This document shows positions 21,681 through 35,889 of a stretch of DNA of 64,000 bases, one piece after another. The position numbers and the translations under genes were made by a program. Origin of the DNA: Chiridota heheva (Eukaryota > Echinodermata > Holothuroidea > Apodida > Chiridotidae). Where the stretch lies: NCBI GenBank assembly GCA_020152595.1, contig JAIGNY010000732.1, positions 651,501-715,500 of the forward strand, read 5' to 3'. The notes below the pieces were generated by a model that saw only the letters and a list, made by a program, of their open reading frames with translations, had not been told where the DNA came from and made no database searches. How positions within the stretch are numbered: position 1 is the stretch's first letter; each line of letters begins with the position of its first letter.

Positions 21681-22467
21681 CATGACGAAACGCTTCTGCC
21701 TTGACCTTGACCCCTTTCTCCCCTCCCCATGACCCACCTGCTACCTCCATTGACCATTCTTCAGCCCCAGTCCCCAAAAGTGTAATAATACAGGCCACCA
21801 ATTAACCAGAAAGTTTTAAAAGAGTTTCCCCTTTTCTAATTCACAAAGCGCTCCAAGGCCTTGTCGGTACCCTCCCCAAGATCTCTACCCTGGCAGATCC
21901 GGTGATTTTCTGGTGCACTGCACCAGAGACACTCAAGCCACCACCCTCCTCACCAAGAAAGCCCTAGCCAATATCGGTATTGACGTTTCACTTAACCCCA
22001 CCCGTTCTCTAAACTTCAGCAAAGGTATGGTCAGAACCAGAGACCTAGCCTACCTGACCGATGAAGACCTCGTAGAGGAACTTGCCAATCGACAAGTTAC
22101 TGGAACCCGTGTTACTGGAACCCGTCGTCTCGTCCTCAAGAGAAACAGTTCCGAAACACCTACCAATACCATCTTCCTGACTTTTTCCACACCAACTCTT
22201 CCCTCCCACATCACTGCTGGCTACCTGAGAATCCCAGTCACCCCTTATATTCTTAACCCCCTCCGCTGTCATAAGTGCCAGAGGTATGGCCATGGTAAAA
22301 ACTCCTGCCGCAGGCAAGCGCGCTGTGGCAACTGTGGAGCCCTGGACCATGACAGCACCTCCTGCACCAGCATCTCACTCTGCACCAATTGCGACGGTAC
22401 TCACCCAGCTAACCATCCCTCAAGTTCTCAAAAGACTGCCCCACATGGCTTCAGGAAAAGCAAATAA
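21681..22467 (+). pseudogene. LINE ORF1, gag-like zinc-knuckle protein
   Basis: The probable original start is MTKRFCLDLDPFLP at 21681, soon broken by stops. The readable part from 21913 is 184 codons. Counting from that Met, zinc knuckles are C119-C122-H127-C132 (CHKCQRYGHGKNSC), C138-C141-H146-C151 (CGNCGALDHDSTSC) and a third beginning C157-C160-H164. Such ORF1 proteins bind element RNA for ribonucleoprotein assembly. A perfect in-frame 15-bp duplication gives VTGTRVTGTR at about residues 62-71. Upstream frames contain SPFLIHKALQGLVGTL, consistent with the N-terminal region of such proteins. Confidence 0.8.
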
Positions 22468-22982
22468 CCAAACTAAAAGCCCTTAATCCCAACATCTCTG
22501 GCCAGGAAGAAATTTCTCGCTTCCCTTCACACTAAGCCATCCTACTCGAGCGCAGTCTCCTCTAACACCAATATCGACCCCTTAACACAACTAAATCTGA
22601 CTCACATACCCAAACCGACCTCACCTGGCTCTTCTTAACCAGTCCTAAGCCCATCACCATTGCCAACAACCCAACCACACCCATTACCCAAACCACCTCC
22701 ATCACCACCACTTCTCTCCCCAACCTTCCTTTCTCCTCTAAGACTCCCGCCGTACCCTACCCCAACACCTCTAATGCCATCAAACATCAAACTGAAGCCA
22801 ACCTAGCTAACAATCATCAAACCAACAAACAACCAACAAACAAACAGCCCACCATCCAAACCCATACATACTCGTCCAACTTTCAAAAACAAGCGCTCCC
22901 AAAGAAACAGGGACAGATCCAAAGAAAAAATAAGCCAACTCAAATCCAACAGATCTTCATCAAGATAACTCCCTGCGTCCTT

Positions 22983-23600
22983 ATGGCGTGCAACATAAAC
23001 AATTACAATAACATTCACAACATTATACAATGGAACATAAGGAGTCTTAAGGCCAATTTTGAAGAAATTGACTTTTTGGCCCCCGCCTTCAACCCGGTCG
23101 TCTTCTGCCTACAAGAAACCTTCTTGAAAACTGCTGACCATTATTCCGTCAACAAATTCGCTTGCTTTCACGAACATCAAGTGGACGCCGACAGGACCAA
23201 TGGGGGCGTCTCCATTCTCGTTAGACACGATATTCCACACAGCCCTGTTCATGTGAACACCGACCTTCAGGCCATCTGTATGTCTATCTCCCTCCACAAA
23301 ACTTTCACTCTTTGCAATATCTACCCCCCCCCCCCATCCCCCGAACGCCAACGTTCAGCCAACCAGCCTTAAAAACCTCAGCTCCCATCCCCTTTCATCC
23401 TTCTTGGTGACTTCAACGCCCACAACCCCCTGTGGGGCTCCAATACCACCACCCCCAGAGGCAAGCTCATCGAAAACACTCTTCGACAGCACAGCCTCTT
23501 CACGCTCAACACTAACTCCCCGAAAAGGGCCCTCAGGAACTTCAAAACTAACCCGACCACCCATAACCTTAACCTCTTTTGCATCAGCCGTGCCAAGGTC
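22983..23600 (+). pseudogene. LINE ORF2, APE-type endonuclease remnant
   Basis: The 129-codon frame contains IIQWNIRSLKANFEEID and VVFCLQETFLK, the first two endonuclease motifs, then GGVSILVR. After a frame break, LLGDFNAHNPLWGS (23406-23441 and just upstream) supplies the catalytic GDFN motif. The following sequence jumps to linker-like text (NLNLFCISRAK, then IWKMVNSFHGR), so the end of the endonuclease with its SDH motif seems to be deleted. This nuclease nicks target DNA to prime reverse transcription. Confidence 0.8.
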
Positions 23601-24766
23601 ATGCGCACTATCAAGGACAGTAAAACCAACATTTGGGACAACTTCACCTCTCCTCTCACCACCAACACCCCCACTAAGAAGATTTGGAAAATGGTTAACA
23701 GCTTTCACGGCAGGGTGGGCAAGTCTCCCATCTCTCCTGGAATGGTAACCTTCTCACCGCAAAAAAGGACATCGTTAACCACCTCGCCGCCTCTTTCAGC
23801 AACATCTCGTCCTCGGCCAACTACCCCAATGCTTTTAAAACCAACAAAGCTCGTGATGAAGCCGGGAGTATCACCTTCCCCTCTGACAACTCCAAGAGCT
23901 ACAACACCCCTCTCACCCTTTCTGACTTAAACCAAGCCATCCACGACGCTGACTGCACCTCCAAGGGCCCCGATAACATTCCCTACCAGTTCCTGAAACA
24001 CCTCTCCAACAAGGCCACCACTACCGTACTCACCATCCTCAACCACATTTGGTCCTCACACTCCTTTTCCTTTATCTGAAGGACAATTATAGTCACCGCC
24101 GTCAATAAATCGGGGAAGGACAGTACCAACCCCTTTAGATACCACCCCATCGCCCTCACCTGCTGTCTCTGTAAAACTATGGAAATAATTATTAACCAGA
24201 GACTAAACTGGTTCCCTGAGACCAACAAGATCCTCTCCCCTCACCAAAGCGGCTTCCGGAAACGTCGCAATACCCTAGACCAGTCAATTACGCTCGACAC
24301 CGCCTACAGGGCATCCTTTGCAAAAAAGGAACACCCCATTGCCATATTTTTCAACTTCAAGAAAGCTTTCAACACTACTTAGAAATACGGCATTATCTGC
24401 AAACTTTACACCATCGACCTCAGAGGCCACCTCTCCATCTTTATTCAGAACTTCTTCTTACCTAGGCAGTTCCAAGTTCGTATTGGCCATATCCTCTCCA
24501 ACCTCCTACCCCCAAGAAGAGGGCGTCCCCCAGGGCAGCATCCTCTCCCCCACTCTCTTCAACCTGAGCATTAACGACATCGCGGTCAACCTTGGCCCCA
24601 GCATCAAGCGTGCCCTCTACGTGGACGACTTCACCATCTTCTACTCCTCCCCTATCTTTCCTCTTGTCAAAAATAGGCTTCAACCAGCAGCAAGTCTGGT
24701 GCAACAATAACGGTTTTAAATTCTCCAAAGACAAGACAGTCTGCATGCACTTCTGCTAAGGTGTAT
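23601..24766 (+). pseudogene. LINE ORF2, reverse transcriptase remnant
   Basis: Recognisable blocks are SKGPDNIPYQFLKHL, HPIALTCCLCKTMEIIINQ, QSGFRKRRNTLDQSI, a motif A reading FFNFKKAFNTT followed by a stop, EEGVPQGSILSPTLFN, and YVDD at 24618-24629. The catalytic Asp of motif A is Asn and the following Trp codon is TAG (24380-24382). An earlier TGA lies near 24078. The thumb region is cut off by a deletion after the codons for KTVCMHFC at about 24755, as the other copy shows. Dead enzyme. Confidence 0.85.
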
Positions 24767-24972
24767 AAAGCTTAGCCTCTCCTATGCTTTTAGAGCCCTC
24801 ACCAACACCCAGAATCCTGTTTATAACCTCATTTGTTACCTTAATTTCTCCACCCTCTTCGATAGGACTTAAAACTGGGCCCTCCCTTTAGCTTGCGCAT
24901 TAAATCAGGCCACCTCCATCTCAGCATCAACCCCGTCACTCTTGGCACCTTCTCCTGACCCACGTTTCCTCC

Positions 24973-25885
24973 TTGGGCCACCCCCTCCTTTCTATCCACC
25001 TGGGCCTCTCCACTCATCACAAAACCCAAACCCACCCTAACCTCTTCATCAATCTCCACAATCAAATCAAAGACCAACTCTCAAACTACACCTCCTTTTA
25101 TACTGATGGCTCCAAGGAAGGCGACAAGACAGCTGCTGCTGCCGTCATCCAAGACATCACCCTCAGTAGCAGGCTTCCCGATTACTCGTCCATCTTTTCA
25201 GCCGAGGCAAAGGCCATCCTCCTTGCCCTCAACTTTACTGATTATTATCAACTCTCCGCTCAGCCACTTTGCCATCTTCTCTGAATCCAAGGTTGTCCTT
25301 ACTTCTTTACTCAACAGCTCAATCTTAAATGGGATAACTCCACATCCCACCTCCTCCAGAAACTCCTTTTGCCCACCCTCTGCAGGAAAAGTAATCTTTT
25401 CTTCTGGATACCCAGCCATATTGGCATCCCTGGCAATGACAGGGGTGATGCAGCCGCTAAGCTTGCCCTCAACCTACCCCCTACCCCATTTCCCAAAACC
25501 CTTTCTGACATCAAACCGCGAGTTCCTTGTTCGTAACCGCTGTCAAACCTCATGGGACTCGCATATTGACAACAAACTTCACGTCATCCAGCCCACCATT
25601 CCGATTAAACCCACCATCAACAACCTCTCTCGTGTCGACAACGTTCATATTACCCGTCTTAGAATAGGTCACACCCACCTCACACACTCCCACCTCCTTA
25701 CTGACTCCCCCAACCCCTCTGCAACAATTGCCATTGCACCCTCACAGTCCATCACGTTTTCCTTGTTTGCCCCATGTACAACCTTCCCAGAGCTTCCTTC
25801 GCTCTCCACAACTTAAAAGCCGAGTTCTTCCAGAAAAACCCTCCGGATAAAATAATCTCCTTCCTTCACCATGCTTACCTCTACA
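24973..25885 (+). pseudogene. LINE ORF2, RNase H and C-terminal Cys/His segment
   Basis: FYTDGSKEGD starts the RNase H (first catalytic Asp in TDGS). SAEAKAILLAL carries the Glu, and FSESKVVL has Glu where Asp is usual. FWIPSHIGIPGNDRGDAAAK, in another frame, supplies the last motif. The C-terminal ITRLRIGHTHLTHSHLL followed, one frame over, by CNNCHCTLTVHHVFLVCP is the Cys/His segment typical of I and Jockey ORF2. At least two frameshifts interrupt the region. Confidence 0.8.
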
Positions 25886-26329
25886 ACCATATTTAGTCCT
25901 TGTCTCTCTCTCTCCTTTTTTCTTTCATCCATGCACCTCTTCTCTCGATCCCATCTTTCTGACTTTTAGTTCTTGTATTTTTCTCATTCTCCCCGTTTAC
26001 TTTCCTTCCTTCCTCTAGAATGATCTAACCTCTCAGGCACAATTTGACCCTCGTTGTCGTGGTGCCCTTAAGCCCTCATCAAACAAACAAACAGCAGTAA
26101 ATCATTGCCACCTTTTGAACACATTAGAAATACAAATAAACTTATGATAGCTGTGCCTGCAATTTAGGACAAGCTGATAAGCAAACAAATCTTATATGAA
26201 ATTGAATAGCATTATCTCCTTGTAGTGATTTTTCTGCCCTGACAGCCCGAGCCTGTTTGAAATATCTGTACTATTTTCTAGACAACTTTACCTGTTTAAA
26301 ATATATATCATAAGTTCCTAGCCTAGCTA

Positions 26330-26730
26330 TTTTTTTAAAGTGACACCATTTCTGCGTTTTCGTTTTACGTATAAATGTTAGTGTGTACTATGTATATGCA
26401 TGTATAGGTAAAACGAAAACGCGGAAATTTCCTTTAAACTGTCTTGTATAGCTTTACAAGTATATCCGATGTCGAGATTTAGTTTCAAATGATTGTTATA
26501 CCCTCCTAGCAATAAACATATGTCATATACGTTCCACACAGTTTATTTTCTTCAAAGTTCTGCCATTTCCCGCGTTTTCATTTGACGTGTATAAATGTTA
26601 TATACATGTATGTATAGGCAAAACGAAGCACGGAATTTTCTTTTAACCTATCTTGTATAGCTTTAAAAGTATATCCGATGTCGGGATTTAGTTTAAAATA
26701 ATTGTTATACTCTCCTAACAATAAATTTAC
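26330..26730. repeat. Two tandem 209-bp units containing a hairpin
   Basis: TCTTGTATAGCTTTACAAGT at 26442 recurs as TCTTGTATAGCTTTAAAAGT at 26651, followed in both by ATATCCGATGTCG. Each unit also holds an inverted pair: GCGTTTTCGTTTTACGT with GTAAAACGAAAACGC in copy 1, and a decayed equivalent in copy 2. A third hairpin half-arm lies at about 26737-26756. Probably a small palindromic element duplicated with its flank. Confidence 0.7.
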
Positions 26731-27528
26731 AAGTTTTAAAAATTTCCGCGTTTTCGTACTGGCCTATTATTATCCCCCTTTGAACCCGGTGGGCAATAAT
26801 GATTAACGATCCGCTTATATAGACGGTAAGCAAACAACTTGACCACCATAATCATATCTCATAAAATATTGATACAAATATTTTCTGAAAGGTATTGAAC
26901 CTTGTTATAATAGTGATACACCGTGGGAATTAGGAATGGAAGAATATAAGGAAATAACCTACATATATCAAACACAGTTACACAATCAATATTAGGCTGC
27001 AGCATGAGATAATGAGGAGGGGGCATACGCGTATTGAAGTTGAACGGATTTGTTAGTGTTAGCTAAGTCCAACCCCCCCCCCCCCTTCTCCCTCCCCCCC
27101 CCTTCCCCGCAAGACCGGGCAGTCACAGTGTTATCAAAGTTCATTTCATTGCTTTGCACAACCTAACGACTAAATAAGCGGAGGGAGATCAATATGACTC
27201 AAGAGTCAAGACTGGTATGAGTTATTGGGCCGTGCCATCAAAAGACTGGAGAGGGCCCAACGATAATAAACTGCTAAAGTATCATCATAAAGAAAACTTG
27301 CTCATTCGAGGAGGGGCCCCGGAGGCTTGGAGCAGTTTCTATAGATTCTAATAGATATGACAAAATTCTGCTTAGCCTATATCAGTGGACAATTTTAAGA
27401 GTCCCGTCTTGCTATGCCGGGGGGAAACAATTTCATCACCTAGGGGGATTAGATTATAGATTACATTTTAGGAGCAAGACCCATCATCGAATGAAGAGCA
27501 TGACCCCTCTGGCTACGCCATTGTACGT
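26731..27528. other. No gene seen; long C-runs
   Basis: C-runs occur at about 27070-27110, and CTACGCCATTG near 27512 is a hAT-like end. Otherwise unremarkable. Confidence 0.35.
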
Positions 27529-30500
27529 GCCAGTCAGCACTGTAAGCGCCAGTCATCACTGGAGGCGCAGCACTGCAGGCGCCAGTTAGTACTGGAGGTG
27601 TCGGTCAACACTGAAGGCGCCACTCAGTACTGGAGGCGCCAGTCCAGACACTGAAGGCGCACACTGGAGGCAGCCAGTAACTACTGAAGGCGCCAGTTAG
27701 CACTGGAGGCGCCAGTCAACGACGAAGGCTCCAGTCAGCACTGTAAGCGCCAGTCAGCACTGTAGGCGCTGGTCAGCACCGGGCGCCAGTCAGCATTGCA
27801 GGCACTAGTCATTACTGGAGGCGCCGGTAAGTACTGAAGGCGCGCACTGGAGACGGGCAGTAACCACTGAAGGCGCCAGTCATTACTGGAGGCGCCGGTC
27901 AGCACTGTGTGCGCCAGTCCAGGCACTGTGTGCGCCAGTCCAGGCACTGGATGCGCCAGTCCAGGTACTGGATGCGCCTGTCCAGGTACTGGATGCGCCA
28001 GTCCAGGCACTGGATGCGCCAGTCCAGGCACTGGATGCGCCAGTCCAGGCACTGGATGCGCCAGTCCAGGCACTGGATGCGCCAGTCCAGGCACTGGATG
28101 CGCCAGTCCAGGCACTGGATGCGCCAGTCCAGGCACTGGATGCGCCAGTCCAGGCACTGGATGCGCCAGTCCAGGCACTGGATGCGCCAGTCAGGCACTG
28201 GATGCGCCAGTCCAGGCACTGGATGCGCCAGTCAGGCACTGGATGCGCCAGTCAGGCACTGGATGCGCCAGTCAGGCACTGGATGCGCCAGTCCAGGCAC
28301 TGGATGCGCCAGTCCAGGCACTGGATGCGCCAGTCCAGGCACTGGATGCGCCAGTCCAGGCACTGGATGCGCCAGTCCAGGCACTGGATGCGCCAGTCCA
28401 GGCACTGGATGCGCCAGTCCAGGCACTGGATGCGCCAGTCCAGGCACTGGATGCGCCAGTCCAGGCACTGGATGCGCCAGTCCAGGCACTGGATGCGCCA
28501 GTCCAGGCACTGGATGCGCCAGTCCAGGCACTGGATGCGCCAGTCCAGGCACTGGATGCGCCAGTCCAGGCACTGGATGCGCCAGTCCAGGCACTGGATG
28601 CGCCAGTCCAGGCACTGGATGCGCCAGTCCAGGCACTGGATGCGCCAGTCCAGGCACTGGATGCGCCAGTCCAGGCACTGGATGCGCCAGTCCAGGCCAT
28701 GCGCCAGTCCAGGCACTGGATGCGCCAGTCCAGGCACTGGATGCGCCAGTCCAGGCACTGGATGCGCCAGTCCAGGCACTGGATGCGCCAGTCCAGGCAC
28801 TGGATGCGCCAGTCCAGGCACTGGATGCGCCCAGGCACTGGATGCGCCAGTCCAGGCACTGGATGCGCCAGTCCAGGCACTGGATGCGCCAGTCCAGGCA
28901 CTGGATGCGCCAGTCCAGGCACTGGATGCGCCAGTCCAGGCACTGGATGCGCCAGTCCAGGCACTGGATGCGCCAGTCCAGGCACTGGATGCGCCAGTCC
29001 AGGCACTGGATGCGCCAGTCCGGGCACTGGATGCGCCAGTCCAGGCACTGGATGCGCCAGGCACTGGATGCGCCAGTCCAGGCACTGGATGCGCCAGTCC
29101 AGGCACTGGATGCGCCAGTCCAGGCACTGGATGCGCCAGTCCAGGCACTGGATGCGCCAGTCCAGGCACTGGATGCGCCAGTCAGGCACTGGATGCGCCA
29201 GTCCAGGCACTGGATGCGCCAGTCCAGGCACTGGATGCGCCAGTCCAGGCACTGGATGCGCCAGTCCAGGCACTGGATGCGCCAGTCCAGGCACTGGATG
29301 CGCCAGTCCAGGCACTGGATGCGCCAGTCCAGGCACTGGATGCGCCAGTCCAGGCACTGGATGCGCCAGTCCAGGCACTGGATGCGCCAGTCCAGGCACT
29401 GGATGCGCCAGTCCAGGCACTGGATGCGCCAGTCCAGGCACTGGATGCGCCAGTCCAGGCACTGGATGCGCCAGTCCAGGCACTGGATGCGCCAGTCCAG
29501 GCACTGGATGCGCCAGTCCAGGCACTGGATGCGCCAGTCCAGGCACTGGATGCGCCAGTCCAGGCACTGGATGCGCCAGTCAGTCCAGGCACTGGATGCG
29601 CCAGTCCAGGCACTGGATGCGCCAGTCCAGGCACTGGATGCGCCAGTCCAGGCACTGGATGCGCCAGTCCAGGCACTGGATGCGCCAGTCCAGGCACTGG
29701 ATGCGCGCCAGGTGCGCCAGGCACTGGATGCGCCAGTCCAGGCACTGGATGCGCCAGTCCAGGCACTGGATGCGCCAGTGCGCCAGGCACTGGATGCGCC
29801 AGTCCAGGCACTGGATGCGCCAGTCAGGCACTGGATGCGCCAGTCCAGGCACTGGATGCGCCAGTCCAGGCACTGGATGCGCCAGTCCAGGCACTGGATG
29901 CGCCAGTCCAGGCACTGGATGCGCCAGTCCAGGCACTGGATGCGCCAGTCCAGGCACTGGATGCGCCAGTCCAGGCACTGGATGCGCCAGTCCAGGCACT
30001 GGATGCGCCAGTCCAGGCACTGGATGCGCCAGTCCAGGCACTGGATGCGCCAGTCCAGGCACTGGATGCGCCAGTCCAGGCACTGGATGCGCCAGTCCAG
30101 GCACTGGATGCGCCAGTCCAGGCACTGGATGCGCCAGTCCAGGCACTGGATGCGCCAGTCCAGGCACTGGATGCGCCAGTCCAGGCATGCGCCAGTCCAG
30201 GGATGCGCCAGTCCAGGCACTGGATGCGCCAGTCCAGGCACTGGATGCGCCAGTCCAGGCACTGGATGCGCCAGTCCAGGCACTGGATGCGCCAGTCCAG
30301 GCACTGGATGCGCCAGTCCAGGCACTGGATGCGCCAGTCCAGGCACTGGATGCGCCAGTCCAGGCACTGGATGCGCCAGTCCAGGCACTGGATGCGCCAG
30401 TCCAGGCACTGGATGCGCCAGTCCAGGCACTGGATGCGCCAGTCCAGGCACTGGATGCGCCAGTCCAGGCACTGGATGCGCCAGTCCAGGCACTGGATGC

Positions 30501-32379
30501 GCCAGTCCAGGCACTGGATGCGCCAGTCCAGGCACTGGATGCGCCAGTCCAGGCACTGGATGCGCCAGTCCAGGCACTGGATGCGCCAGTCCAGGCACTG
30601 GATGCGCCAGTCCAGGCACTGGATGCGCCAGTCCAGGCACTGGATGCGCCAGTCCAGGCACTGGATGCGCCAGTCCAGGCACTGGATGCGCCAGCAGGCA
30701 CTGGATGCGCCAGTCCAGGCACTGGATGCGCCAGTCCAGGCACTGGATGCGCCAGTCCAGGCACTGGATGCGCCAGTCCAGGCACTGGATGCGCCAGTCC
30801 AGGCACTGGATGCGCCAGTCCAGGCACTGGATGCGCCAGTCCAGGCACTGGATGCGCCAGTCCAGGCACTGGATGCGCCAGTCCAGGCACTGGATGCGCC
30901 AGTCCAGGCACTGGATGCGCCAGTCCAGGCACTGGATGCGCCAGTCCAGGCACTGGATGCGCCAGTCCAGGCACTGGATGCGCCAGTCCAGGCACTGGAT
31001 GCGCCAGTCCAGGCACTGGATGCGCCAGTCCAGGCACTGGATGCGCCAGTCCAGGCACTGGATGCGCCAGTCCAGGCACTGGATGCGCCAGTCCAGGCAC
31101 TGGATGCGCCAGTCCAGGCACTGGATGCGCCAGTCCAGGCACTGGATGCGCCAGTCCAGGCACTGGATGCGCCAGTCCAGGCACTGGATGCGCCAGTCCA
31201 GGCACTGGATGCGCCAGTCCAGGCACTGGATGCGCCAGTCCAGGCACTGGATGCGCCAGTCCAGGCACTGGATGCGCCAGTCCAGGCACTGGATGCGCCA
31301 GTCCAGGCACTGGATGCGCCAGTCCAGGCACTGGATGCGCCAGTCCAGGCACTGGATGCGCCAGTCCAGGCACTGGATGCGCCAGTCCAGGCACTGGATG
31401 CGCCAGTCCAGGCACTGGATGCGCCAGTCCAGGCACTGGATGCGCCAGTCCAGGCACTGGATGCGCCAGTCCAGGCACTGGATGCGCCAGTCAGGCACTG
31501 GATGCGCCAGTCCAGGCACTGGATGCGCCAGTCCAGGCACTGGATGCGCCAGTCCAGGCACTGGATGCGCCAGTCCAGGCACTGGATGCGCCAGTCCAGG
31601 CACTGGATGCGCCAGTCCAGGCACTGGATGCGCCAGTCCAGGCACTGGATGCGCCAGTCCAGGCACTGGATGCGCCAGTCCAGGCACTGGATGCGCCAGT
31701 CCAGGCACTGGATGCGCCAGTCCAGGCACTGGATGCGCCAGTCCAGGCACTGGATGCGCCAGTCCAGGCACTGGATGCGCCAGTCCAGGCACTGGATGCG
31801 CCAGTCCAGGCACTGGATGCGCCAGTCCAGGCACTGGATGCGCCAGTCCAGGCACTGGATGCGCCAGTCCAGGCACTGGATGCGCCAGTCCAGGCACTGG
31901 ATGCGCCAGTCCAGGCACTGGATGCGCCAGTCCAGGCACTGGATGCGCCAGTCCAGGCACTGGATGCGCCAGTCCAGGCACTGGATGCGCCAGTCCAGGC
32001 ACTGGATGCGCCAGTCCAGGCACTGGATGCGCCAGTCCAGGCACTGGATGCGCCAGTCCAGGCACTGGATGCGCCAGTCCAGGCACTGGATGCGCCAGTC
32101 CAGGCACTGGATGCGCCAGTCCAGGCACTGGATGCGCCAGTCCAGGCACTGGATGCGCCAGTCCAGGCACTGGATGCGCCAGTCCAGTCCAGGCACTGGA
32201 TGCGCCAGTCCAGGCACTGGATGCGCCTGGATGCGCCAGTCCAGGCACTGGATGCGCCAGTCCAGGCACTGGATGCGCCAGTCCAGGCACTGGATGCGCC
32301 AGTCCAGGCACTGGATGCGCCAGTCCAGGCACTGGATGCGCCAGTCCAGGCACTGGATGCGCCAGTCCAGGCACTGGAT
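27529..32379. repeat. Large 21-bp minisatellite, about 210 near-identical units
   Basis: From about 27910 the unit CCAGTCCAGGCACTGGATGCG repeats at 21 bp with almost no base changes. Before that, 27529-27908 holds diverged relatives (GCGCCAGTCAGCACTGGAGG). Recurrent shortened units occur: a two-base loss giving CCAGTCAGGCACTGG at least seven times, and losses such as TGCGCCAGGCACTGG. The unit has no stop in any frame and a length divisible by three, so frames over 4 kb stay open on both strands. The predicted peptides (PGTGCAS, RHWMRQS, QALDAPV and so on) change frame at each shortened unit. CCAGT and ACTGG within each unit can form a hairpin. Confidence 0.97.
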
Positions 32380-33296
32380 AAAACACTATCACTAACAAAA
32401 ACAAATTTCGCCAGTGCATTTTTATCAAACCGTTACGTGGGGGCTCTGCCTAGTCATCTGCAGCTAGCTATATTGAGAACAAATCCACGACCGCTTCGGG
32501 TGCATGATGCTTGTTGCTTATCATGGTTTACTCACACTCTAACACAAAACTCAAATCTAAAAGATAACAAGAAGTTGTTAATATTTGTCCATTTGTTCTG
32601 ATAAGGTCTGGACGTTGTATATCGTCTGGACGTCGAATAGAGTTCATGTTTGATCTTGTTAGTCACGTATACGCAAACCTTCAGCGTCTTCCGATCTGCC
32701 CCTTTTGTGAATCATCTGGTCTTACTTTATCTTATCAAAGTTTAAACATCCTCTGTTTGAACTTGTGGACTTCTTTACCCTAGTCAAGTGGATCATTATC
32801 TATTTAAGGTTCTGTATTGTAAGCGTACAGAAGTATATCAGCAATGATCAGTTTGACATTTTAGCCAGAATTCTGTTTGCTAAGATGGCTAGTTTGAACG
32901 AAGAAACAGTTGTGTGTTTAATGTGTGCAAATTCCAACCATTGTGGTCGGTTTTACATTGATAAGGATCGGGATAAGGGTGTCCAAAATTGCCCCTGAAA
33001 TTTGCAGATGTAACCTGTCCCATCGCCTACACATGTGATGACGTGTCAAGTTGACCTTAAATGTAGCAATTGCGTCGACCTAAAGGTGCATGGGCGTCAC
33101 TATAATCTAATAATGTAATAGAAAATAATCTAGGATAATTTAAAAACATAAGTTTATAATTGAGAGTTGTAAGAATTACGGTTTTGGCAGATGCTTGTCC
33201 CAGTAAAGTGCCATTCCCTGCTTGAACTAACTGAATAGGAAAAAATCACCCACCGTGAAACAGATGTATCACTTCCGCCTTGCATAATGGTAGGGA
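32380..33296. other. No recognised gene
   Basis: A 77-codon frame at 32765-32998 includes KMASLNEETVVCLMCANSNH from an in-frame ATG in fair context, but I recognise no domain and see no clear splice partners. Not called. Confidence 0.3.
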
Positions 33297-33391
33297 TTAG
33301 GGTGCACCGAGCGCCAGGCTTGGTTGCCTTGGAGTAAACTTTGAGTATTTAAATAAGGGTCGCAAAGCCCATTGGTTCAGTGCACCTTTAA
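33297..33391. mobile_element. Short TTAA-type MITE
   Basis: The left end TTAGGGTGCACCGAGC and the reverse complement of the right end, TTAAAGGTGCACTGAACC, are inverted. The right flank is TTAA and the left is TTAG. The terminus closely resembles the element at 54068-54308 (TTAAAGGTGCACTAGACC), so these look like one family. Confidence 0.45.

Positions 33392-35889
<2,498 letters not shown>

Larger units (their letters stand above)
21390..26094 (+). mobile_element. Near full-length dead LINE, I/Jockey group with RNase H
   Basis: The order is a pyrimidine-rich leader, ORF1 with three zinc knuckles, then ORF2 fragments for APE-type endonuclease, reverse transcriptase, RNase H and a C-terminal Cys/His segment, then a 3' UTR ending CATCAAACAAACAAACAG. 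An RNase H after the RT points to the I group (I, Nimb, Ingi-like) rather than plain Jockey; I cannot place the clade further. Coding is broken by stops, frameshifts and internal deletions. Two other copies in the window share the tail (9684-9809 and 52638-53270). The 5' boundary is uncertain. Confidence 0.85.

Noticed and set aside
27529..32379. CRISPR-like regular repeats
   Set aside because: Units abut without unique spacers, the setting is eukaryotic, and there are no cas genes. It is a minisatellite.
27907..32601. Open frames of 1,400-1,560 codons on both strands
   Set aside because: They are produced by a 21-bp unit that lacks stops in any frame; frames of similar size exist in all plus frames at once, and the peptide switches between three heptads at each shortened unit.
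32765..32998. 77-codon frame with a possible internal start and Cys pairs
   Set aside because: Two Cys pairs are too few to name a zinc site, and no donor or partner exon was seen.
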